Shown here: positions 24,107 to 31,566 of the stretch, in pieces
Layout of the letters: each line of letters begins with the position of its first letter
Position numbering within the stretch: position 1 is the stretch's first letter
Source: Synergistaceae bacterium
Lineage (GTDB): Bacteria > Synergistota > Synergistia > Synergistales > Aminobacteriaceae
Direction of reading: 5' to 3'
NCBI GenBank assembly: GCA_017405525.1
Contig: JAFRAH010000018.1
Coordinates: forward strand, 1-32,383
Length of the DNA: 32,383 nt
Position numbers and translations under genes: made by a program
Notes under the pieces: model-generated
What the model saw: only the letters and a program-made list of their open reading frames with translations
What the model was told of the DNA's origin: nothing
Database searches by the model: none

Positions 24107-25111
24107 CTACCTTGACTTTACGCGTTCCTCAAAGTTCGTGCGCAGCTCTGTGCGTTCATTCAGGCAGTGCTCCCAGTCAACCGGCATTGCCCGCGTGAAT
24201 ATCTCAGCGGTCGATATTGAGTCATATGGTACTGCCGGAGGAGTCTTCAGAACCGAATGCATCCATCCCTTCACGATATAGCTCTGTCCTTCCGGGGAAA
24301 GGAACCAGTCCGTGAGCTCCTCGCAGATTTTGGCTTGGCCGTGCGCGCTCCACTTGTCCGTTATAGTCATGATTGGGGACGGAACGCAGATTACACCGTC
24401 GGAAGGGTAGATCACTGAAAGCTCGCTGTCTTCTTCCTCGCGTTTCTTGAGCACTGACTCCTCAAGTATCATTATGACCTTACACTCGCCGGTCTCAAGT
24501 TTTGTCAGTGCCACTGAGCCCGACTCAACCATGACGTGATTTTCCCTGAGCTTGTCGAAATACTCATAGCCGTACTTGTCCTTGAGTGCCGAGATTGCGA
24601 CAAGGGCTGTCCCTGCGGTCAACGGGTTGGGCATTGAGATAGCACCGTTTAAGCTCGCGTCATAGGCGAAATCCCTGAAGGACTGGGGAAGTTCCTCCCT
24701 CCTGAACTTTTCCGGGTTGAAGGCAAGAATCATGTTGAGGTTACGGACGGGATACCAGTAGCCTTCCGGGTCATACTCTAGGGCAATGTTACCGGCCTCC
24801 CTTGAGACGTAGGGATGAAGGAGACCCTGAGCCTTGAGCTCAAGTGCATATGACGGGTCGGCAACCATGAGCATATCACAGCCGAGCTTTCCTGTGTCTC
24901 TTTCGGCGGCAATCTTGGCCTGAAGTGTCCCAGTTCCACCGTAGAAGAACTCGATGTCATAGGCCGGGAATTTTTCGCGGAGTACCTCAGTCATTGCCTC
25001 GATGATGTCTTCATACATTGATGTGTAGATTGTTACCTTTGGTTTTTCTGCGGCCCATGCTCCCGGTGAGAGAAGAGCAAGCGCAACAAGAAGAGCAGTA
25101 AATTTTTTCAT
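24107..25111 (-). CDS. Periplasmic solute-binding protein of an FbpA-like ABC importer
   Basis: This 334-residue exported protein has a clear signal peptide (MKKFTALLVALALLSPGAWA). The mature part begins KPKVTIYTSMYEDIIEAMTE and continues with FFYGGTGTLQAKIAAERDTG, CDMLMVADPSYALELKAQG and YPVRNLNMILAFNP. This is the layout of class-F/D binding proteins in the ferric-iron family; AfuA-type members of that family bind sugar phosphates instead. The C-terminal half includes SPEGQSYIVKGWMHSV. AGGAGG lies 9 bases before the ATG. The ligand is not predicted. Confidence 0.9.
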   Translation of the reverse strand: MKKFTALLVALALLSPGAWAAEKPKVTIYTSMYEDIIEAMTEVLREKFPAYDIEFFYGGTGTLQAKIAAERDTGKLGCDMLMVADPSYALELKAQGLLHPYVSREAGNIALEYDPEGYWYPVRNLNMILAFNPEKFRREELPQSFRDFAYDASLNGAISMPNPLTAGTALVAISALKDKYGYEYFDKLRENHVMVESGSVALTKLETGECKVIMILEESVLKKREEEDSELSVIYPSDGVICVPSPIMTITDKWSAHGQAKICEELTDWFLSPEGQSYIVKGWMHSVLKTPPAVPYDSISTAEIFTRAMPVDWEHCLNERTELRTNFEERVKSR

Positions 25112-25141
25112 TGCCTGAAACCTCCTGTGAGTTTTCCAGAA

Positions 25142-25147
25142 ATTATA
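25142..25147 (-). promoter_or_regulatory. Probable -10 element for the ABC importer operon
   Basis: On the minus strand the bases read TATAAT, 30 bases upstream of the binding-protein ATG. No good -35 is visible. No convincing Fur-type palindrome was recognised around it. Confidence 0.45.
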
Positions 25148-25199
25148 GCCCTAAAACAAAAGTTCCGAAGATTTTATTTTTTTGTGTCTATGAGTAAAA

Positions 25200-25205
25200 T
25201 ATACT
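25200..25205 (+). promoter_or_regulatory. Possible -10 element for pnp-dut
   Basis: TATACT, with a T-run at about -35 spacing (25178-25183, 16-base spacer). The predicted start near 25212 would coincide with the upstream ATG at 25212, which favours the downstream start of pnp. Confidence 0.35.
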
Positions 25206-25218
25206 GCATTGATGAAAC

Positions 25219-25224
25219 AGGAGG
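25219..25224 (+). promoter_or_regulatory. Ribosome-binding site that sets the pnp start
   Basis: A perfect AGGAGG lies downstream of the in-frame TTG/ATG at 25209/25212 and 11 bases upstream of TTG 25236. It cannot serve the earlier codons, so it points to 25236 as the start. Confidence 0.55.
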
Positions 25225-25235
25225 AATTGAAGATT

Positions 25236-27584
25236 TTGGATCAGGAAAGAATATACTCCGTGAGAGTGGGAGAAGAAGAATTAGTGTTCAGGACAGGACA
25301 CACCGCAAAACAGGCTAACGGATCAGTGATTGCCTCACATGGCGACACAGTCATGCTCTCAACGGCCTGCATGTCGGACGAAGTGAGGACAGGAATAGAC
25401 TTTTTCCCGCTTGTTGTGGACTATGAGGAGAGATATTACGCGGCAGGGAAGATCCCCGGAGGATTCATCAAGAGGGAAGGCAAGCCGGGAGACAGTGCAA
25501 TACTTGGTTCAAGGGTAGTAGACAGGTCGATACGTTCACTCTTTAGCGATGACATGCGCAATGATGTCCAGATAGTGAACACCGTCCTAGCGATGGATCA
25601 GGTATTCCCCCCGAACATTCTCGGCATTAACGCGGCAAGTGCGGCACTCTCAATCTCAGGAATCCCTTGGGGCGGCCCGGTTGGTGCTGTGAGGATTGGG
25701 CTCATTGGCGGTAATCTCGTGGTCAACCCCACAGAGAAACAGATGAACAGCTCAATGCTCAACCTAATAGTTGCCGGCCATGATGACGGAATAACGATGG
25801 TCGAGTCAGGCTCATATGAGGTCTCGGAAGAACTACTAGTTGATGCGCTTGAGCTTGCACATTCGGAGATACAGAAGATAATAGCGTTGTTCCGAAGAAT
25901 GAAGGACGAAGTAGGGAAGCCTGAACTTGAGGTGCCAGCCCCTGAGAGTTTCCCTGACGTTGACGACTGGATACGGGAAAATCTCGACGGTGAAGTAGAT
26001 TCAGCAGTGAGGATACAGGAAAAGAAACCCAGAGAAAAGAAGATAAACGAGATAAAGGCCACAGCAAAAGAACATTTCAGCGAACTCATCAGTGAAGACC
26101 CCACCAAAGACGAATACATCAGCGCATACATAGACAGCCGCGTGAAAGCCATAATGCGCGGAATAATCATCAACGAGCACATCAGGGTAGACGGCCGCAA
26201 GATGGATCAGATACGCCCGATAACCTGCGAGATAGGAATACTCCCGAAAGTTCACGGCTCAGCACTATTCACACGCGGTGAAACACAATCACTAGCTACG
26301 ACAACGCTCGGAATGGTCGGCGAGGATGACCAGATTCAGGACGGCATAAAGCTCAACGAACCGGCAAAACGATTCATCCTGCACTACAACTTCCCGCCCT
26401 ACTCAGTCGGTGAGGTCAGGGCAATACGAGGTCCCGGCCGCCGCGAGATTGGGCACGGCGCATTGGCTGAACGTGCACTGCTCCCGGTTATACCCAGTGA
26501 GGAGGAGTTCCCGTATGTTATCCGGGTGGTGTCGGACATTCTGGAGTCCAACGGCTCAAGCTCACAGGCCAGCATTTGCGGAGGCTCACTCTCGATGATG
26601 CACGCGGGAGTTCCCATAAGATGCCACGTTGCAGGTATTGCGATGGGTCTCATCAAGGAAGGCGAGAAAGTCCAGATACTCACGGACATCCAAGGACTCG
26701 AAGACCACTATGGTGATATGGACTTCAAGGTTGCAGGGACAAGGGCAGGAGTTACGGCTCTGCAGATGGACAACAAGGCCGGAGGAATTACCCGCGAGAT
26801 TCTCGAACGTGCACTAGGTCAGGCAAGGCGTGCAAGGCTGAAGATACTTGAGGAGATGGAGGCAGTAATCCCAGTACCGAACAAGATCTCACCTGATGCA
26901 CCCAGAATAATATCGTTCGAGATTGACCCCGACAAGATACGCGACGTTATAGGCTCAGGCGGCAAGGTAGTCCGCAGCATAACCCAGCGCACGGGCGTGA
27001 AGATGAACATTGAGGACAACGGGATAATCACGATTTCCGGGCCGACGATGGCACAGGTTGAGGATGCACACGCTATAGTCCTCTCACTGACACGGGAGCT
27101 TGCGGCTGGTGAAGTCTACTATGGCACCGTAACGCGCCTCCTGAACTTCGGGGTATTCGTCGAGTGCCTTCCGGGTAAAGAAGGCTTGCTCCATATAAGC
27201 GAGGTCAGCACTGCCAGAGTTCCGAGGGTTGAGGATGTCTTCAAGCCCGGCGACAGGGTTCTGGTGATGGTGAAGGAGATTGACGAACAGGGACGCGCTA
27301 ACCTCACGCGCCGCAGGATTATGGCCAATGAGGAGAAAATCAGGGCGGCAGGACTTGCCCACGCACTCCCGGACGAAAGGGAACGCGACAACCTCATAGC
27401 CACGCTTGCATCACGTGAACGCGGTTACTCGAACTTCTCGATGCGCGACAGGGTAGGAGGCTCAGCGGCAGGCAGCATGAAGTACCTTGAGCGTGGATAC
27501 TCGTCAAACCGCTCAACGAGGAATGACTACGATTATGGACGCGAAGGAAGAGGCAGGCGCAATGACAGAAGGAGGGATTACTGA
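25236..27584 (+). CDS. pnp: Polyribonucleotide nucleotidyltransferase (PNPase)
   Basis: PNPase degrades RNA 3'-to-5' using phosphate. From TTG 25236 the protein has 782 residues and starts at the usual family point (DQERIYSVRVGEEELVFRTG); ATG 25212 would add eight. The domain order is RNase PH-like 1, a helical linker, RNase PH-like 2, a KH domain with GXXG in DVIGSGGKVV (569-578) and an S1 domain (from about 625, GTVTRLLNFGVFVE). In the active-site loop, AGTRAGVTALQMDNK keeps Asp512 and Lys514, but Ala504 stands where E. coli has Asp486. After S1 comes an Arg/Gly/Tyr/Asn-rich tail (about 715-782) with two copies of ERGYS. The stop overlaps the dut start by one base. Confidence 0.96.
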   Translation: MDQERIYSVRVGEEELVFRTGHTAKQANGSVIASHGDTVMLSTACMSDEVRTGIDFFPLVVDYEERYYAAGKIPGGFIKREGKPGDSAILGSRVVDRSIRSLFSDDMRNDVQIVNTVLAMDQVFPPNILGINAASAALSISGIPWGGPVGAVRIGLIGGNLVVNPTEKQMNSSMLNLIVAGHDDGITMVESGSYEVSEELLVDALELAHSEIQKIIALFRRMKDEVGKPELEVPAPESFPDVDDWIRENLDGEVDSAVRIQEKKPREKKINEIKATAKEHFSELISEDPTKDEYISAYIDSRVKAIMRGIIINEHIRVDGRKMDQIRPITCEIGILPKVHGSALFTRGETQSLATTTLGMVGEDDQIQDGIKLNEPAKRFILHYNFPPYSVGEVRAIRGPGRREIGHGALAERALLPVIPSEEEFPYVIRVVSDILESNGSSSQASICGGSLSMMHAGVPIRCHVAGIAMGLIKEGEKVQILTDIQGLEDHYGDMDFKVAGTRAGVTALQMDNKAGGITREILERALGQARRARLKILEEMEAVIPVPNKISPDAPRIISFEIDPDKIRDVIGSGGKVVRSITQRTGVKMNIEDNGIITISGPTMAQVEDAHAIVLSLTRELAAGEVYYGTVTRLLNFGVFVECLPGKEGLLHISEVSTARVPRVEDVFKPGDRVLVMVKEIDEQGRANLTRRRIMANEEKIRAAGLAHALPDERERDNLIATLASRERGYSNFSMRDRVGGSAAGSMKYLERGYSSNRSTRNDYDYGREGRGRRNDRRRDY

Positions 27585-28027
27585 TGCCCGGCGAAATAGT
27601 GGTGAAGATAAAGCGTGAGGCCAACACCATAGCGATACCTGAATACGCAACACCGGGAAGTGCAGGCGTTGATTTGTGCTCGATGAAGTACTGCATGATC
27701 AAGCCCAACGAGATGGCGTTAATCTCAACGGGAATATACCTCGAAATCCCGGAAGGCTACGAGGGACAAATCAGACCCAGAAGCGGCCTCGCAATGGACA
27801 GCCGTATAATCATCCCGAACAGTCCCGGAACTATCGACTCGGACTACAGGGGGGAGATCCGGGTTCTCCTCCTGAACATGGGAGATGAGCCGTTCACCCT
27901 GAGATTTGGCGACAGGATAGCTCAGCTCGTCTTCATGCCAATAGCGCGGGCTAAGTTCACTGAGGTTAAGGAGCTTACACCCACAAAGAGAGGCACAGGA
28001 GGCTTCGGAAGTACAGGAATGAGATAA
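27584..28027 (+). CDS. dut: dUTP diphosphatase (trimeric dUTPase)
   Basis: Dut hydrolyses dUTP to dUMP, keeping uracil out of DNA and feeding dTMP synthesis. All five dUTPase motifs are present in 147 residues: SAGVDL, RPRSGLA, GTIDSDYRGEI with the catalytic Asp85, DRIAQLVF, and the P-loop-like RGTGGFGSTG at the C-terminus. The start shares one base with the pnp stop (TGATG), and GGAGG lies 8 bases upstream, so the two genes are coupled. A strong terminator follows. Confidence 0.97.
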   Translation: MPGEIVVKIKREANTIAIPEYATPGSAGVDLCSMKYCMIKPNEMALISTGIYLEIPEGYEGQIRPRSGLAMDSRIIIPNSPGTIDSDYRGEIRVLLLNMGDEPFTLRFGDRIAQLVFMPIARAKFTEVKELTPTKRGTGGFGSTGMR

Positions 28028-28047
28028 CTCACACAACGACAAGAATT

Positions 28048-28083
28048 TTCCCCTTCATGAACGCGTGAGGGGGAATTTTTTTT
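28048..28083 (+). terminator. Rho-independent terminator of pnp-dut
   Basis: TTCCCCTTCA (28048-28057) pairs with TGAGGGGGAA (28066-28075), ten pairs with one U-G, around an 8-base loop. Eight Ts follow (28076-28083). Confidence 0.9.
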
Positions 28084-28087
28084 GTCC

Positions 28088-28093
28088 TATAAT
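28088..28093 (+). promoter_or_regulatory. Probable -10 element for the 5'-nucleotidase gene
   Basis: TATAAT lies 5 bases after the pnp-dut terminator T-run. It predicts a start near 28100, only about 14 bases before the ATG and just ahead of the GAGGTGAT ribosome site. No consensus -35 is seen. Confidence 0.5.
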
Positions 28094-28113
28094 ATGCCGC
28101 GAGGTGATATTGT

Positions 28114-29724
28114 ATGAAAAAAGTTTTAGCGTTAGTTTTTCTGTTCGCACTCTTCTGCGTGCCTTCATGGGCTGCAGTGCCGGACAAGGACATCATCATA
28201 CTCTACACGAACGACGTACATTGCGGGGTTGATGACAACCTGGGATATGCCGGGTTCGTGTGGTGCGTGAACGAGGCCAGAAAGCTCACACCCTACGTTA
28301 CGCTTGTTGACGTTGGCGACTGGGCACAGGGCGCAACAATCGGGGCAATCTCTCAGGGCCGCTACATCCTCGAAATCATGAACGCAATCGGCTACGACAT
28401 CGCTGTTCCGGGAAACCATGAGTTCGACTACAACTGGGGACAGTTCGAGAGCTTCGCGCGTAACCTGAAGTGCGGCTTCCTCTCCTGCAACATCAGGGAT
28501 CTCAAGACAGGTCAGCTCATCTTCAAGCCCTACAGGATACTCACTTACGGGGACGTTAAGGTTGCGTTTGTCGGAGCTACAACTCCTGAATCAATCGTGA
28601 AGACAACTCCCTATTACTTCATGGACGAGGAAGGGAATTACCTTTACGGCTTTGACGGCGACAAGACAGGCGAGAAACTCATAGCCTCGATACAGAAGGC
28701 CGTTGACGACGCAAGAGCAGAAGGTGCTGACTATGTCGTTGTAGTGGGACATTTGGGCGAGTATGAGGACGTTACGGAAGTCTGGAGCACTCCCTACATT
28801 GCGCCGAGAACTAGGGGAATTGACGTGTTCATTGACGGGCATTCACACGAGGTTACTCCGGCCATGATCGTGAAGAACTCTGAGGGAAAGGACGTAATCA
28901 TCACCCAGACAGGGACGAAGCTCAAGAACGTGGGCAGGCTCACTATAGGCACGGACGGGGCAGTGAAGACCGAACTGCTGAGCAATTTTGACGGCAGGGA
29001 TGAGGCCACAATCAAGATAGTGAACGACATCAAGGCACGCTTTGAGGACACACTTAATGCACACCTGAGCTATTCGAGCTTTGACCTTCTTGCGATGGAC
29101 GAAAATACTGACTGGCTCGTGAGGAACGGCGAAACCAACCTCTGCAACATAGTAGCTGATGCATTCCTTGCCTCAGCACGTGAGACCAATACAGGCACGG
29201 CAGATATAGCCATCATTAACGCCGGAGGGTTACGCAGCAACATCAAGGCCGGTGAAGTCAGGTTCAGTGATGCCCTGAGTGTCCTTCCGTTCAACAACAC
29301 CGTGTGCATCTGTGAGATTCCGGGGCAGTCTATACTTGACGAGCTGGAGATGGGGGCGCGCCTTCTGCCTCACAACAGCGGGGGGTTCCTCCATGTTGCA
29401 GGAATGACATACACGGTTGACGCAACGATACCGACTCCCGTGATCCTTGACGACAAGAATATGCTGGTTGCGATTTCAGGAGACCGCAGGGTTAAGGACG
29501 CAATGGTGAACGGTGAGCCCCTTGACCCGGAGAAGAGCTACAAGGTTGCCTCGATAAGCTACATTCTCTACCAGAAAGGAGACGGCCACCAATTCAGGGG
29601 AGCAAAAGTAATTGAGCCTGACTACATGGCCGCAGACAATGCATTTGCGCACTACTTGAGGGATTTCGAGAGATTGCCTGAGAGATACAAGGAAGCTCAG
29701 GGAAGAATCACAATCATAAAGTAG
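28114..29724 (+). CDS. Secreted 5'-nucleotidase / metallophosphoesterase (UshA-like)
   Basis: This 536-residue exported enzyme has the signal peptide MKKVLALVFLFALFCVPSWA. The N-terminal metallophosphoesterase domain shows ILYTNDVHCG, VDVGDWAQG, VPGNHEFDYNW, VVVVGHLGE and FIDGHSHEVTP. The C-terminal substrate-binding domain shows ETNLCNIVADAFL, IINAGGLRSNIKAGEV and FSDALSVLPFNNTV, which bind the nucleoside base and sugar in UshA. It would strip phosphate from nucleotides outside the cytoplasm; 2',3'-cyclic nucleotide or UDP-sugar activity is equally possible in the family. It has its own promoter and terminator, so it is a single-gene unit. Confidence 0.93.
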   Translation: MKKVLALVFLFALFCVPSWAAVPDKDIIILYTNDVHCGVDDNLGYAGFVWCVNEARKLTPYVTLVDVGDWAQGATIGAISQGRYILEIMNAIGYDIAVPGNHEFDYNWGQFESFARNLKCGFLSCNIRDLKTGQLIFKPYRILTYGDVKVAFVGATTPESIVKTTPYYFMDEEGNYLYGFDGDKTGEKLIASIQKAVDDARAEGADYVVVVGHLGEYEDVTEVWSTPYIAPRTRGIDVFIDGHSHEVTPAMIVKNSEGKDVIITQTGTKLKNVGRLTIGTDGAVKTELLSNFDGRDEATIKIVNDIKARFEDTLNAHLSYSSFDLLAMDENTDWLVRNGETNLCNIVADAFLASARETNTGTADIAIINAGGLRSNIKAGEVRFSDALSVLPFNNTVCICEIPGQSILDELEMGARLLPHNSGGFLHVAGMTYTVDATIPTPVILDDKNMLVAISGDRRVKDAMVNGEPLDPEKSYKVASISYILYQKGDGHQFRGAKVIEPDYMAADNAFAHYLRDFERLPERYKEAQGRITIIK

Positions 29725-29735
29725 CAGTGAATGAG

Positions 29736-29763
29736 CCGGGGAAAATCACAATCCCCGGTTTTT
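29736..29763 (+). terminator. Rho-independent terminator of the 5'-nucleotidase gene
   Basis: CCGGGGA (29736-29742) pairs with TCCCCGG (29752-29758) around a 9-base loop, followed by TTTTTGTTT. It sits between the two convergent genes; on the minus strand no T-run follows, so it serves only the plus strand. Confidence 0.88.
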
Positions 29764-29766
29764 GTT

Positions 29767-30453
29767 TCACTTCAGGTAACCTCCCAGTAACTCAGCCCAC
29801 TTCATGACACCCTCGCCGTTCATGTGAAGACCGTCAACCGTATACTTCAGAGGCAGCTCGTCATCACTCCCCACAAAATACGAATACAGATCCAGCAGCT
29901 CACAGCCCGTTTCTCCGGCAATCGTCTTTATTTCGGCGTTGATGGCGTGCATCTTATCTTTGGGTCTTCGTGGGTCGAGCCCTGAATTTGTTGGCAGCAA
30001 TGTCTCAAGGTATATCTTCGTTGACGCTGAGCCTTCCTGTATCCTCCTGATGATTTCGCGAATGTTCGAGGCTATTTGCTCTGTGGTCATGCCGTATACT
30101 ATGTCGTTCGTGCCAATGAGGAGGAATAATTTTGCGGGCTTGAGGCTGATTACCTCATCAAGCCGTGAAAGAACCCCCAATGTGTTGTCGCCTGCTATTC
30201 CTCGGTTGTGTGTTTGGAGCTCAGGGAATATTTCGTTGAACTTCACGTAGTCCGTAATGCTGTCCCCTAAGAACACAATACCCCCTTCATGTCTCGGCAT
30301 CCTCTCGTAGATGCTGGCGTGTATCCTGTAGTAGGCATTGCTCATTATGCTTTCAGGTGCTCTTTCCTGCGGTCTGGTGATGTAGCAGTAAGTTCCGAAC
30401 GACGACAACAGCGCAACAATCACTAACAATGCAAGCAACTTCAATTTCTTCAC
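29767..30453 (-). CDS. Exported SGNH/GDSL-family hydrolase
   Basis: This 228-residue protein starts at GTG 30453, with AGGAGG 10 bases upstream. An N-terminal hydrophobic segment (LKLLALLVIVALLSSFGTYC) is a signal anchor or, given the cysteine at its end, perhaps lipoprotein-like. The four SGNH blocks are present: IVFLGDSITDY with Ser65, HNRGIAGDN, LLIGTNDIVYG, and the catalytic Asp/His in YTVDGLHMNGEG. The family comprises esterases and O-acetyl hydrolases acting on lipids, glycans or peptidoglycan. An envelope carbohydrate esterase role is inferred only from export. Confidence 0.88.
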   Translation of the reverse strand: MKKLKLLALLVIVALLSSFGTYCYITRPQERAPESIMSNAYYRIHASIYERMPRHEGGIVFLGDSITDYVKFNEIFPELQTHNRGIAGDNTLGVLSRLDEVISLKPAKLFLLIGTNDIVYGMTTEQIASNIREIIRRIQEGSASTKIYLETLLPTNSGLDPRRPKDKMHAINAEIKTIAGETGCELLDLYSYFVGSDDELPLKYTVDGLHMNGEGVMKWAELLGGYLK

Positions 30454-30488
30454 GGTAAAACTTCCTCCTTTGAGTGTGATATTCAGGG

Positions 30489-30517
30489 TTTATAGTGCAG
30501 GCTCGGTTTCCTGTCAA
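30489..30517 (-). promoter_or_regulatory. Sigma-70-type promoter of the SGNH hydrolase gene
   Basis: On the minus strand, TTGACA (30517-30512) and TATAAA (30494-30489) are 17 bases apart, near consensus. The predicted start is near 30482, about 29 bases before the GTG. Confidence 0.8.
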
Positions 30518-30558
30518 CTTCAAGGACGAGTAAACTTTTGTTCAGTTTTCAGCGGGGT

Positions 30559-30587
30559 TTGACGCAAATTTTATTCACGGATATAAT
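30559..30587 (+). promoter_or_regulatory. Sigma-70-type promoter of argC-argB
   Basis: TTGACG (30559-30564) and TATAAT (30582-30587) are separated by 17 bases. The predicted start is near 30594, about 31 bases before the argC ATG. The 41 bases between this -35 and the divergent one hold AT-rich sequence without a recognisable ARG box. Confidence 0.82.
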
Positions 30588-30624
30588 ACCCTCCAACAAA
30601 ATTTTACGGAGAAAAAAATTTACC

Positions 30625-31560
30625 ATGAAGAAAGTTTTTATTGACGGAAGCGCAGGAACGACCGGCCTGAAGATCTATGAGCGTCTGAGTTCACGCAAGG
30701 ACATCGAGCTAATCACACTGTCAGACGAAATCCGCAAGGACATAAACGCCCGCAAGGATGCCCTGAACTCGGCAGATATAGCGTTCTTGTGCCTCCCTGA
30801 TGATGCCGCACGTGAATCCGTCTCACTCACTGACAACCCCAACACCGCCATAATCGACACGTCAACAGCCCACAGGACAGCCCCCGGATGGGTCTACGGC
30901 CTCCCGGAGCTCACAGAACAGCGCGAAAAGGTCAGAGCCTCGAAACGTGTCGCCAATCCAGGATGCCACGCTACAGGGTTCATTGCCCTCGTTGCACCGT
31001 TGGTTGAGGCAGGGATTGTAGCACGTGATGCCCGGCTGTCGTGCTTCTCGCTTACGGGCTACTCAGGCGGCGGCAAGAAGATGATTGCACAGTACGAGGC
31101 CGAAGGAAGGGACAAGCTACTTGATGCCCCACGTCAGTACGGAGTTGCACAGAAACACAAGCACCTCCCGGAAATGTCGAAGGTCTGCGGGCTTGAGGTC
31201 GCGCCGGTATTCTGCCCTATAGTCGCGCCGTATTTCGCGGGAATGGAGGTTACTGTTACTCTCCACTCTCAGGACATCAACGGGGACATTGAGGCACTCA
31301 AGGACTGCTACAGGAACTACTACAAGGACGGCGTGATCTACTTCACGGATGGCGATGATTTCGCTGAAGGAGGGTTCTTGTCGGCGGGGGCATTCGCAGG
31401 ACGTGATGACCTCGAAATCACAATACAGGGCAATGATGAGCGTATATTGCTGGTCTCACGTTTCGACAACTTAGGCAAGGGCGCATCAGGAGCGGCAATA
31501 CAGAACATGAATATCATTCTCGGCCTCGACGAAACAACAGGGCTGAACGTAAGGAGCTGA
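30625..31560 (+). CDS. argC: N-acetyl-gamma-glutamyl-phosphate reductase, short (type 2) form
   Basis: ArgC reduces N-acetylglutamyl phosphate to the semialdehyde with NADPH, the third step from glutamate to ornithine. The 311-residue protein shows the nucleotide-binding start KKVFIDGSAGTTGLKIYERL, IIDTSTAHRT, catalytic Cys114 in VANPGCHATG, FSLTGYSGGGKKMI and the C-terminal DNLGKGASGAAIQNMN. About 311 residues is the short ArgC type rather than the roughly 345-residue type. ATG 30625 is chosen because the promoter lies between it and the upstream in-frame start. GGAGA lies about 12 bases upstream. argB follows 6 bases after the stop. Confidence 0.95.
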   Translation: MKKVFIDGSAGTTGLKIYERLSSRKDIELITLSDEIRKDINARKDALNSADIAFLCLPDDAARESVSLTDNPNTAIIDTSTAHRTAPGWVYGLPELTEQREKVRASKRVANPGCHATGFIALVAPLVEAGIVARDARLSCFSLTGYSGGGKKMIAQYEAEGRDKLLDAPRQYGVAQKHKHLPEMSKVCGLEVAPVFCPIVAPYFAGMEVTVTLHSQDINGDIEALKDCYRNYYKDGVIYFTDGDDFAEGGFLSAGAFAGRDDLEITIQGNDERILLVSRFDNLGKGASGAAIQNMNIILGLDETTGLNVRS

Positions 31561-31566
31561 TTACCC

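Noticed and set aside
25598-26200. A 200-codon minus-strand frame inside pnp, very rich in Ser
   Set aside because: It is antisense to well-conserved PNPase sequence and has the low-complexity composition expected of a shadow frame.
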